DNA from: Terriglobia bacterium | GTDB taxonomy: Bacteria; Acidobacteriota; Terriglobia; UBA7540 | NCBI GenBank assembly: GCA_020073545.1 | Contig: JAIQEZ010000040.1 | Span: forward strand, 1 to 36,190 | Length of the DNA: 36,190 bases | Direction: 5' to 3' | Position numbers and translations under genes: made by a program | Part shown: in pieces, positions 24,714 through 32,019 of the stretch | How positions within the stretch are numbered: position 1 is the stretch's first letter | Layout of the letters: each line of letters opens with the position of its first letter | The notes under the pieces: generated by a model | The model's input: the letters and a program-made list of their open reading frames with translations, nothing else | Told to the model about the DNA's origin: nothing | Databases searched by the model: none

Positions 24714-26528
24714 ATGCGCATCTCCTGCGGCCATTCTTGCCTCCGTCCAATCTTTCACATCCTGGCGGCGGTCGCCCTTTGTCTCACACTTCAAATGGTT
24801 CTCTCTGCCGCCGAAGGCCAGCGTCGCGCGCCGGACCACATTCCACCCAAGCGCTCCTCGCAGATTCGCGATGGCTTCGGCATCAACTCCGACCTGCCTC
24901 GCGACCCCTACCTGCCCTGGAATCGCTGGTGGTGGACCCGCATGTTCGATACAGGGGTGAAGTGGATACGCATCGGGCAGTACGAGAACAGCTCCGAGCC
25001 GACCAGTTGGGACTGGGTCGAGCAGAAGCGCGGCGTCTACTCGATCTCGCCGCAGGTGGACGACTATGTGGACTCACTGGTCGAGAACGGCGTCAACATC
25101 CAGGTCCAGCTCCTCTATGGCAACCCCCTGTACACTTCCCCCGCCGGAAAGAAGCCCGACCAGATCGCGCCCGAACCCGGCAGCTTCCACAACGAAGACC
25201 GCAGCCTCTACTCCATCTTCTGGCCGCCCCGGACCCCCGAGCAGATTGAGGCTTTCTCGAAGTACGTCCACTGGGTGGTGGACCACTTCCGCGGCCGCAT
25301 CCACTATTACGCGCTGTGGAACGAACAGGACATCAGCTACTGGAACCCGTGGGGAAATCCCGAGGAATACGGGCGCTTGCTCAAAGCGTTTGTCCTCGCC
25401 GTGCACGAGACCGACCCGAAAGCCAAGGTCATCTATGGAGGCCAAGCCGATCCCAGCCGCGAATTCACGCGGCGCGCGCTCGACACCTGCCAGTGCGCTT
25501 CAGGAATCGATGTATACGCCTACCACACCTATCCCGGCTACGGCCGGAACCTGAATCCCGAGTCGATGGATTCGGGGGCCTACGGAGCCGAATCGCCAGC
25601 CAAGCTGCGTGCGTTCGTCCGCAGCTACCCGGGCATCCGCAAGGACATCCCTTTCTGGGACGACGAATTCAATTCCATTCCCTCCTGGAAGGGTTCGGAT
25701 GAATCGGTGCAAGCGAAGTACATCCCGCGCTGTCTGCTCTATAACTGGGCAGCGGGCGTCAAGACCTTCGTCTGGCTGCTCACCGCCGGCGTGGACGGCA
25801 ATGAGTACGACAACTTCGGCCTTATTCACGGCCTGCGTTATCTGCCTGACGACTTCACAGCGCGGCCAGTGCTCTCGGCCTACCAGAACACCAACGCCCT
25901 GTTTTCCGATACGAAGTTCGACGCGGGAATTCAGATCCAGTCGAGCGATATCCCGGCCCTTCGCCGCCAAGCGCGCGCGCCGTTCCTGGCTTACGGCTTC
26001 CGCGCAGCTTCCGGAAAAGCCATCATCGCTTACTGGATAGCCGCGCACAGCAATCCCGGAAACGTCTTTCCGCGGCTGGCCACCACGCTCGCCCTCAAGA
26101 ACTCGGGCATCGAGCACCCGGTGCTCATCGACGTGGTTTCGGGCGACATCTCACCGCTCAAGTGGATAAAAGGCACGACGGATACGATCGAGGACGTGCC
26201 GGTTCGCGACAGCGTGCTGGCCGTCGCCGACGAAAGCTATTTCGACTGGGATGTCTTGCCGGAGTCGCCTAGCTCGCTGAACGCGCAGGCGTCCGGCGGC
26301 TCCGTGGTGCTTTCCTGGGAACTGCACGGCGGCGGGATCACAGGCGTCGCCGTCGAGCGCCGACCGGCCCACCGCGGCACGTGGGAACGCGTCACCAAGC
26401 TTTCCGGGGACGCGAATTCCTACCGCGATTCCAGCGCCGCCGCGGGGCAGACGCTTTGTTACCGCGTGCGGGCGCTTAACGAGGCGGGTGAGTCCGCTTA
26501 CTCCAATATTGCGCGCGCCGCGCTGTGA
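24714..26528 (+). CDS. Exported glycoside hydrolase (clan GH-A-like) with C-terminal fibronectin III domain
   Basis: 604 residues; GGAGGAGG lies seven bases before the ATG. A signal peptide (about 1-33, ending LSAAEG) leads into a barrel domain (about 50-400). Motifs are WIRIGQYENSS, GVNIQVQLLYGNP, HYYALWNEQDISYWNPWG with the NE pair whose Glu204 is the likely acid/base, IDVYAYHTYPG, and PFWDDEFNSIPSW with Glu318 as likely nucleophile. That spacing fits retaining clan GH-A enzymes such as GH39, GH5 or GH42-like ones, but I cannot name the family. A beta domain follows, then a fibronectin III module from about 515 (PSSLNAQASGGSVVLSW to CYRVRALNEAGESAYSNI). It is probably periplasmic or outer-surface, acting on plant or microbial glycans. 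Confidence 0.8.
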   Translation: MRISCGHSCLRPIFHILAAVALCLTLQMVLSAAEGQRRAPDHIPPKRSSQIRDGFGINSDLPRDPYLPWNRWWWTRMFDTGVKWIRIGQYENSSEPTSWDWVEQKRGVYSISPQVDDYVDSLVENGVNIQVQLLYGNPLYTSPAGKKPDQIAPEPGSFHNEDRSLYSIFWPPRTPEQIEAFSKYVHWVVDHFRGRIHYYALWNEQDISYWNPWGNPEEYGRLLKAFVLAVHETDPKAKVIYGGQADPSREFTRRALDTCQCASGIDVYAYHTYPGYGRNLNPESMDSGAYGAESPAKLRAFVRSYPGIRKDIPFWDDEFNSIPSWKGSDESVQAKYIPRCLLYNWAAGVKTFVWLLTAGVDGNEYDNFGLIHGLRYLPDDFTARPVLSAYQNTNALFSDTKFDAGIQIQSSDIPALRRQARAPFLAYGFRAASGKAIIAYWIAAHSNPGNVFPRLATTLALKNSGIEHPVLIDVVSGDISPLKWIKGTTDTIEDVPVRDSVLAVADESYFDWDVLPESPSSLNAQASGGSVVLSWELHGGGITGVAVERRPAHRGTWERVTKLSGDANSYRDSSAAAGQTLCYRVRALNEAGESAYSNIARAAL

Positions 26529-26952
26529 CTGCAAAGAGGCGGTCGGGTTCACCTCCCGAGAACCTTTCGTCGGTCTTGCCCGTCAGGCCATTGTCTAGGA
26601 TCTCTCCTTATCGCCGGTTTGCTGTCTTATGAGCTCTTGCGGCGGGCAAACGTCGTTCCCTCGCGCCTCGAACGTTCGCGAGTCCAAAAGCGGCACTGCC
26701 TTCCTAGCTCCAATTTCTCACCACAATCTGCTGCTTTTCGTCCGGAGGTCGGATGGGCGGGGTTTTAACCCCGCCCTTCCCCTCCGTGGTGAGAAGTTCG
26801 GGCTAGTGGCTCTGGGCTGTGAAGCTGCGAGTCCTATTTGCCAGGCATGAACTCCTGTACATGCTCAGGAGTCCTTACCACCAGAACCTCCCGTGCTATG
26901 TGACCCGGCATTTCCACAATAGATCCCGGACCGGTGCGTGTTCGAAACTACG
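26529..26952. other. 424-base convergent intergenic region rich in hairpins
   Basis: Between the glycosidase stop and the stop of the minus-strand repeat protein. It contains the nested palindrome at 26713-26797 and a second hairpin, ACTCCTG (26851-26857) with CAGGAGT (26866-26872). The latter could end either transcript, although no T tract follows. No convincing coding frame was found. Confidence 0.5.
26713..26797. repeat. 85-base nested palindromic element
   Basis: Outer arms TTCTCACCAC (26715-26724) and GTGGTGAGAA (26786-26795). Middle arms CGGAGG (26742-26747) and CCTCCG (26781-26786). Inner palindrome GGGCGGGGTTTTAACCCCGCCC is written here in two parts: GGGCGGGGTT from 26755 and AACCCCGCCC ending at 26776. 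The element has three concentric stems and no coding content. Confidence 0.6.
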
Positions 26953-27453
26953 TCAATTCAGCTTGGCGGTCCACTTGCCTCTGTCCCAGGTCAAGTAGTT
27001 CATGATCGTATCGGGATGAGCTTTCGACCAGTCGCCATTCGGCGCATGCAGAAACCCGTTCCCCTGCAACTTCGCGGTCCACTTACCTCCGTCCCAGGTC
27101 AGATAGTTGAGGATGGTATCCGCATGGGCTTGTGACCAGTCGCCATTCGGCGCATGCAGGAACCCGTTCCCCTGCAACTTGGCGGTCCACTTACCTCCGT
27201 CCCAGGTCAGATAGTTGAGGATGGTGTCCCCATGGGCTTGTGACCAGTCACCATTCGGCGCGTGGAGGAACCCGCTTCCTTGCAGCTTGGCTGTCCCCTG
27301 GGCGCCGTTCAGGGTCAAGTAACTGACGATAGATTTGGAATGGCCACTCGCCCCGTCTGAAACTCGACCTGCTCGGGGAGCCTGGCCCGTCATAAGCAGG
27401 ATGATCGCTGCTCCAACCAGAATGAGGTACACCGCCCGGATGAAGAGTTTCAT
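26953..27453 (-). CDS. Exported protein made of 36-residue tandem repeats
   Basis: 166 residues from an ATG with AAGGAG about seven bases upstream. A signal segment (IRAVYLILVGAAIILLMTG) precedes a Gly/Ser spacer. Then come a degenerate unit, two nearly identical 36-residue units and a final half unit, each with the core ILNYLTWDGGKWTAKL and GFLHAPNGDWSQAH. The DNA repeats are 108 bases apart (26966, 27074, 27182). Two Trp, one Tyr and the HAPNGDW turn per unit suggest a repetitive beta fold, exported and perhaps binding a ligand. I know no named family and cannot assign a function. High nucleotide identity between units implies recent duplication. Confidence 0.75.
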   Translation of the reverse strand: MKLFIRAVYLILVGAAIILLMTGQAPRAGRVSDGASGHSKSIVSYLTLNGAQGTAKLQGSGFLHAPNGDWSQAHGDTILNYLTWDGGKWTAKLQGNGFLHAPNGDWSQAHADTILNYLTWDGGKWTAKLQGNGFLHAPNGDWSKAHPDTIMNYLTWDRGKWTAKLN

Positions 27454-27678
27454 GGCATTGCTCCTTTTGTGCGAGTCGGACAGCGCTGCGGGAAAGTCAT
27501 GCCTTTGGCAGCGCGAGTTCCACCAGAGGGATCCCAGGTGGCTTGCAGTTTACACCCGGCATGTTCATTTTGGAATGTTCAAATCAGCTTGTCGGCAGGT
27601 GGATCGGACTTGGGCAGGAGTCAAAAGTGAGGAGACCAACCAGGGATGGGGAGTTCCCCACTTCACGTGTGGCGGGGA

Positions 27679-27801
27679 CACGCCAAGGTTCCCAAGTCCG
27701 TCGAGTTCGTGGAGAGCCTGCCGAAAGGCGAAACGGGAGAGATCCTGAAGAAGGTCCTCCGCGCGAAAAACTGGGCGGACCGCGAGCGGCGCGTCCGTTG
27801 A
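27679..27801 (+). pseudogene. Remnant of an acyl-CoA synthetase (AMP-forming) C-terminus
   Basis: Forty codons ending in TGA read HAKVPKSVEFVESLPKGET then GEILKKVLRAKNWADRERRV. This is the final segment of ANL-superfamily acyl-CoA synthetases (usual form YKVPKSVEFVDSLPKTPTGKILKRELR). The Lys of the conserved GK motif, needed for adenylation, is Glu here. No start codon and no upstream adenylation domain exist; the frame loses similarity just before this segment. It is a decayed fragment 20 bases upstream of murB, left by an old deletion or rearrangement. Confidence 0.7.
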
Positions 27802-27803
27802 CC

Positions 27804-27812
27804 TGCTACAAT
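27804..27812 (+). promoter_or_regulatory. Extended -10 promoter placing murB on a leaderless mRNA
   Basis: TGCTACAAT (TG at 27804, -10 box TACAAT at 27807-27812) lies nine bases before the murB ATG at 27821. Transcription starting 7-9 bases later would begin at or next to the ATG. No ribosome-binding site precedes the ATG. Confidence 0.4.
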
Positions 27813-27820
27813 CAGCCTCT

Positions 27821-28957
27821 ATGCCGCCCCATCCAAGCGCTGAAGGCCCTGTAGTCAAACCGCAGGAACCCCTCAAGCCCTACACGACTTTCAAGATTGG
27901 CGGGCCGGCACGATTTTTCGTGTGCGCCGCCGCGGAGGACGAATTCCGCGCGGCCCTCTCCTTGGCCGCCCAACACAGCCTGCCGCTTTTTGCCCTCGGC
28001 GGAGGCAGCAACATCCTGGTGAGCGACCGCGGCTTTGCCGGCGTGGTGGTGCATCCTGTTTGCCGCGGGATCGAGATCCTCCACGAAGACGCGGAAAGTG
28101 GGACCCTGGAAGTGAACGCCGCCGAAGCCTGGGATGATGTCGTCCGCTATGCCGTGGAACGAAACTCGTGGGGAATCGAAAACCTTTCGCACATTCCCGG
28201 GCAAGCCGGAGCGGCGCTCGTTCAAAACATCGGCGCCTACGGCCAGCAGGTCAGTGACGTCCTGGAATCTGTTCAGGTGATGGACGTCACAACCGGGGCA
28301 CCCCGAGTTCTCAGCACAAGCGATTGCGGTTTTGGCTATCGGCGCAGCATCTTCAACACCACCGCGCGGGGAAACTTCATCATTGTGAAGCTGACGCTCC
28401 GACTTGCCCAGCACGCGCGCCCGAATCTCGATTATCCCGACGTGCAAGCCTATTTCGCGGAGCGGTCCGTCGAGCAACCCTCGCTCGCCGAAATCCGGCA
28501 GGCCATCATCACCATCCGCGACGGCAAGTTCCCCTTTCCACGCGAGGAGCGGGGTGGGAACGCGGGCTCGTTCTTCAAGAACTTGTCGCTTGCCGAACGA
28601 GAATACGCCGCGCTACGGGCAAACACCGAGCGTAACTTCTCACCGCGAGAACTCGTGCGCCTGGAGGACATTCGGAAGCGGTTCCCTCTTTCGGACCAGA
28701 TCAAGATCCCAACAGCTTTTTTGATCGAGATTTGTGGCCTCAAAGGTTATCGCATCGGGGGCGCCCAGGTAAATGAGCATCAGCCGCTCGTATTGCTCAA
28801 TCAGGGAGACGCCACCGCGCAGGATGTGATCGCTCTGGCCAAGCACGTCCGGCGCACCGTCTACGCACGCACGGGCATAGCCATCTCGATAGAACCGGAA
28901 CTTGTGGGGTTTACCAGACAGGAAATTGCCGACATCTATTATCTTGAAGAGAGTTAA
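27821..28957 (+). CDS. murB: UDP-N-acetylmuramate dehydrogenase (UDP-N-acetylenolpyruvoylglucosamine reductase)
   Basis: 378 residues. The enzyme uses FAD and NADPH to reduce UDP-GlcNAc-enolpyruvate to UDP-MurNAc in peptidoglycan synthesis. The FAD-binding half shows YTTFKIGGPARFF, LFALGGGSNILVSDRGF and HIPGQAGAALVQNIGAYG. The C-terminal half carries GYRRSIFN, the GGNAGSFFKN loop with the catalytic Ser, and a Glu in ISIEPELVGF. The IPG...QNIGAYG form and the length near 340-380 indicate type I MurB, as in E. coli. It is not in the usual mur/fts cluster here; neighbours are a gene remnant and a lactate permease. Confidence 0.96.
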   Translation: MPPHPSAEGPVVKPQEPLKPYTTFKIGGPARFFVCAAAEDEFRAALSLAAQHSLPLFALGGGSNILVSDRGFAGVVVHPVCRGIEILHEDAESGTLEVNAAEAWDDVVRYAVERNSWGIENLSHIPGQAGAALVQNIGAYGQQVSDVLESVQVMDVTTGAPRVLSTSDCGFGYRRSIFNTTARGNFIIVKLTLRLAQHARPNLDYPDVQAYFAERSVEQPSLAEIRQAIITIRDGKFPFPREERGGNAGSFFKNLSLAEREYAALRANTERNFSPRELVRLEDIRKRFPLSDQIKIPTAFLIEICGLKGYRIGGAQVNEHQPLVLLNQGDATAQDVIALAKHVRRTVYARTGIAISIEPELVGFTRQEIADIYYLEES

Positions 28958-29040
28958 TCAATAAATTATGGTAGCCCGGCAAAAGTTCATTCGCTAGGCG
29001 GGGCACGCTGCGGCGCAGCTGGAAGGCCAGCGCACTTGAA

Positions 29041-30723
29041 ATGCACCTACTGACCACTCTGCAGTTCTCTCTCGTCGCGCCGGGCTCGCCGGTCGGGGTT
29101 TTGAACCTCGCGTGGGTATGGCCTCAACCACTGGCGCCAGCGCACAATCTGGGCATTTCCGCGCTGGTTGCAGCCCTTCCACTCGCCGTTGTCCTTATCC
29201 TTATGGGTGGGCTACGGAAGAGCGGAGCGTTCTCGGCCGCGGTAGGGCTGGCGACGGCGTTCCTCCTCGCCCTACTCGTATGGGGCATGCCCGCGGAGTT
29301 GGCGCTTCTGAGCGGCGCATTTGGTTTTGTTTATGCGCTTTGGCCAATTCTGTGGATCGTATTTGCGGCGCTCTGGCTCTATAACCTTTCGGTCGATACT
29401 CGCACCTTCGATTTACTGCGCCGATGGATGGCTGAACATGCCTCCGGCGACCCACGCATTCAGGCCATCCTGGTAGCTTTCTGCTTCGGAGCCCTGCTGG
29501 AAGGCACGGCCGGCTTCGGTGCGCCGGTGGCAGTGGCAGGCTTTCTCCTGCTCGGCCTTGGATTCACCGCGCGCCGGGCTGTCACGCTCGCCCTGATTGC
29601 CAACACTGCGCCTGTGGCGTTCGGAGGACTCGGAATTCCCATCGTAGCGCTGGCTGGCGTGACGGGCCTCGACCAGATGAAACTCTCCGCCATGGTGGGA
29701 CGGCAACTTCCTTTTCTCTCGCTGATCCTGCCGGCGTATCTGGTCTGGGTGGTAGCCGGCCGAAAGGGCTTGAAGGAGACGTGGCCGGTCGCACTCGTGG
29801 GCGGCGGGAGTTTCGCCCTGGCTCAATTCGGTTCGTCGAACTATTGGGGACCTTACGCGACGGACATCGTCGCCGCCATGTTTTCGACAGTCTGCGTGGT
29901 GTGGTTCCTGCGTATTTGGCAACCCGCGCCGCCGCTCCGGGCCGCGAACGCGACGACCCCCGAGCGCCCGCCGAGCGGGGAAGCTCGCCTCACAGTTTCG
30001 GAATCGCTCGCCGCCTGGGCACCCTGGATGCTGCTTGCCGGTGTGATGGTCGGCTGGACTTACTTCCGGCTCTTCACCATCGCACAGAAAGCCATCATTT
30101 TCCCGCATCTGCACAACGCGGTTTTCATCACGCTTTATCAAAAGCCCTACGCCGCCGTATTCCAATTTCAACCACTCGCCGCAGGAACCGCCGCACTCAC
30201 TGCGACAATCCTTACTGCCCTGCTTTTTCGTACCCGCCCACAGGTCGTCGCAAAATCCGGGGTGAGAACCCTGAGGCAACTCCGCATGCCGGGGCTGACC
30301 GTGGGACTCATCGTTTCGTTGGCGTATCTTTACAACTACTCCGGGATGGCCTACACGTTGGGCGCGACGCTGGCGGGCTTGGGAAAACTCTTCCCGCTGG
30401 TCAGCGCGTATCTCGGTTGGATCGCCTGCTTCCTGAGCGGTAGCGATACCGCGAGCAATCTCCTCTTCGGAAACCTCCAGGTGGCAGCCGGTCACCAGAT
30501 CGGCGTGAGCCCGGTCCTACTTGCCGCCACCAATTCCTCCGGGGCCGTAGCTGGAAAGATGATCTCTCCGCAGAATATTGCTGTAGGAGTTACCACGGTC
30601 GGTTTGGTGGGGCACGAGGGCGACGTTTTGCGGTCCACCTTCGGCCACAGCCTGCTGATGGCGCTGCTGATCAGCCTGATTGCATTTGCGCAAGCATACT
30701 GGCTGGGCTGGATGATTCCCTAG
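29041..30723 (+). CDS. L-lactate permease (LctP/LldP family)
   Basis: 560 residues with about 12-14 membrane segments. Family signatures are visible: WPILWIVFAALWLYNL, FCFGALLEGTAGFGAPVAVAG, LIANTAPVAFGGLGIPI, and near the C-terminus GWIACFLSGSDTASN, LLFGNLQ and SSGAVAGKMISPQNIAVG. These place it firmly among proton-coupled lactate/glycolate permeases of the inner membrane. Glycolate is also a known substrate of such permeases, which would fit the glyoxylate/glycerate genes 5 kb upstream. No lactate dehydrogenase (lldD, lutABC) lies beside it. A GGAAGG site sits somewhat far from the ATG. Confidence 0.93.
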   Translation: MHLLTTLQFSLVAPGSPVGVLNLAWVWPQPLAPAHNLGISALVAALPLAVVLILMGGLRKSGAFSAAVGLATAFLLALLVWGMPAELALLSGAFGFVYALWPILWIVFAALWLYNLSVDTRTFDLLRRWMAEHASGDPRIQAILVAFCFGALLEGTAGFGAPVAVAGFLLLGLGFTARRAVTLALIANTAPVAFGGLGIPIVALAGVTGLDQMKLSAMVGRQLPFLSLILPAYLVWVVAGRKGLKETWPVALVGGGSFALAQFGSSNYWGPYATDIVAAMFSTVCVVWFLRIWQPAPPLRAANATTPERPPSGEARLTVSESLAAWAPWMLLAGVMVGWTYFRLFTIAQKAIIFPHLHNAVFITLYQKPYAAVFQFQPLAAGTAALTATILTALLFRTRPQVVAKSGVRTLRQLRMPGLTVGLIVSLAYLYNYSGMAYTLGATLAGLGKLFPLVSAYLGWIACFLSGSDTASNLLFGNLQVAAGHQIGVSPVLLAATNSSGAVAGKMISPQNIAVGVTTVGLVGHEGDVLRSTFGHSLLMALLISLIAFAQAYWLGWMIP

Positions 30724-30828
30724 TCGCCCCGCAACGCTAGAGGTATAACCTATCTTGTATATAGCGGGCTGAGCGTAAGCTCATAGCACGCAAGAGAGAG
30801 TCACCCCCCCAGCGCGTGCCAATTCGCA

Positions 30829-30857
30829 TTGAAAATCCCGCGTCGATCAACTAACCT
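30829..30857 (+). promoter_or_regulatory. Candidate promoter of the UbiA-family gene
   Basis: TTGAAA (30829-30834), a 17-base spacer and TAACCT (30852-30857), giving a start near 30864 and a leader of about 64 bases. The -10 box is a partial match. The position argues against any start codon upstream of 30928. Confidence 0.35.
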
Positions 30858-30927
30858 AACTGCGACCTGGCCGGAAAGCCTATGCTGTACGCACTTCGGG
30901 ACCAAAGAGGTGAACCAGGGAGTCTGG

Positions 30928-31854
30928 ATGGATTCACCGACAACATCGCTTCCCGTTCGGACCACCGCCCGCGGCCGTAGTTCCACGCTTGGGGCGTTGC
31001 TGGAAACGCTGCGCCCGCAGCAGTGGGTTAAGAATGGGTTTGTCTTTGCCGCTCTCATCTTTTCGCAGAGCCTCACCCGTTGGGACCGCTGCCGCGAGGT
31101 CATCCTGGCCGCGCTGGTTTTCTGCTTGATCTCCAGTGCCGCTTATGTCCTGAACGACATTCTCGACGCACCAGAAGACCGCCACCATCCAACCAAGAAG
31201 CTCAGGCCGATCGCCGCGGGTCGGATTAGCGCCACTAGAGCAGGAATCGCCGGTGTGTTTCTAGGGATCGTCGCTCTGGCCGAAGCCTGGAGGTTGGATT
31301 TACGCTTCTTTGGAATTGTCGCCGCTTACCTGGCGCTCAACGCTCTTTATTCCACTTTTCTGAAGAGAATCGTGCTTCTGGATGTGTTCATTGTTGCAGC
31401 GGGCTTTCTGTTTCGCGTAATCGGCGGGGGCCTGGTGATTCGAGTTGCCATCTCTCCTTGGTTGATCGTGTGCACCACCCTGCTCGCTCTCTTTATCGCC
31501 TTGAGCAAACGCCGGCATGAACTGGTATTGCTGGGCACTCATGCCTCTGATCATCGGGCCATTCTGGCGAAGTATACCCCGTACTTCCTGGATCAGTTGA
31601 TCAGCATTGTCACGGCCTCCACGGTGGTCTCGTACGCGCTCTACACCCTGTCGCCGGACGTCCAGAGCAAGTTTCCGGGAAAGCGGCTGGAGATCACAAT
31701 TCCCTTCGTACTGTTTGGGATTTTCCGCTATCTCCATCTGGTTCACCACGATCAGCAGGGAGGAAATCCCGCGCGGGTTCTTTTCACGGATCCGGTGTTA
31801 CTTTCCGTGGTTGTCATGTGGGCAGCATCCGTGATCTTCATCATTTATCTCTGA
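30928..31854 (+). CDS. UbiA-family decaprenyl-phosphate phosphoribosyltransferase (Rv3806c-like)
   Basis: 308 residues from the ATG at 30928, with AGGGAG six bases upstream. The polytopic protein has the LRPQQWVKNGFVFAALIFS start typical of DPPR synthases. The first Asp-rich motif is NDILDAPEDRHHPTKKLRPIA, the NxxxDxxxD equivalent. Next come NALYSTFLKRIVLLDVFIVAAGFLFRV and SKRRHEL, then a C-terminal YTLSPDVQSKF and TDPVLL segment. The mycobacterial enzyme joins phosphoribose pyrophosphate to polyprenyl phosphate on the membrane, the first step to polyprenylphosphoryl arabinose. The next two genes resemble DprE1 and DprE2, which gives strong context. Confidence 0.9.
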   Translation: MDSPTTSLPVRTTARGRSSTLGALLETLRPQQWVKNGFVFAALIFSQSLTRWDRCREVILAALVFCLISSAAYVLNDILDAPEDRHHPTKKLRPIAAGRISATRAGIAGVFLGIVALAEAWRLDLRFFGIVAAYLALNALYSTFLKRIVLLDVFIVAAGFLFRVIGGGLVIRVAISPWLIVCTTLLALFIALSKRRHELVLLGTHASDHRAILAKYTPYFLDQLISIVTASTVVSYALYTLSPDVQSKFPGKRLEITIPFVLFGIFRYLHLVHHDQQGGNPARVLFTDPVLLSVVVMWAASVIFIIYL

Positions 31855-31903
31855 GAGGTTTCCCGAGACCGAACTCCGCGCGGATTCTCAAAGCTTTGTC
31901 GAA

Positions 31904-32019
31904 CGGCCCCAGCCGGACTCGCAAAGTTGTGCTGCTTACGAGCTGCCCGGCGCCTCTCAGATGGAAATGAAACCGTTGACTATTGGGTTCACAACGAAAC
32001 CTCTGTCCGGCTGGGGCCG
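31904..32019. repeat. Perfect 15-base inverted repeat spanning the DprE1-like start codon
   Basis: Arms at 31904-31918 and 32005-32019 are exact reverse complements (left arm CGGCCCCAGCCGGAC), separated by 86 bases. The right arm encodes part of the conserved SGWGR segment of the oxidase. The left arm is in the untranslated region. Confidence 0.65.

Noticed and set aside
26966-27289. 108-base direct repeats considered as a CRISPR-like array
   Set aside because: Units are contiguous without unique spacers, stay in frame, and encode a signal-peptide protein.
29413-30495. 360-codon minus-strand open frame in the lactate permease
   Set aside because: Charged, motif-free translation opposite a strongly conserved membrane protein.
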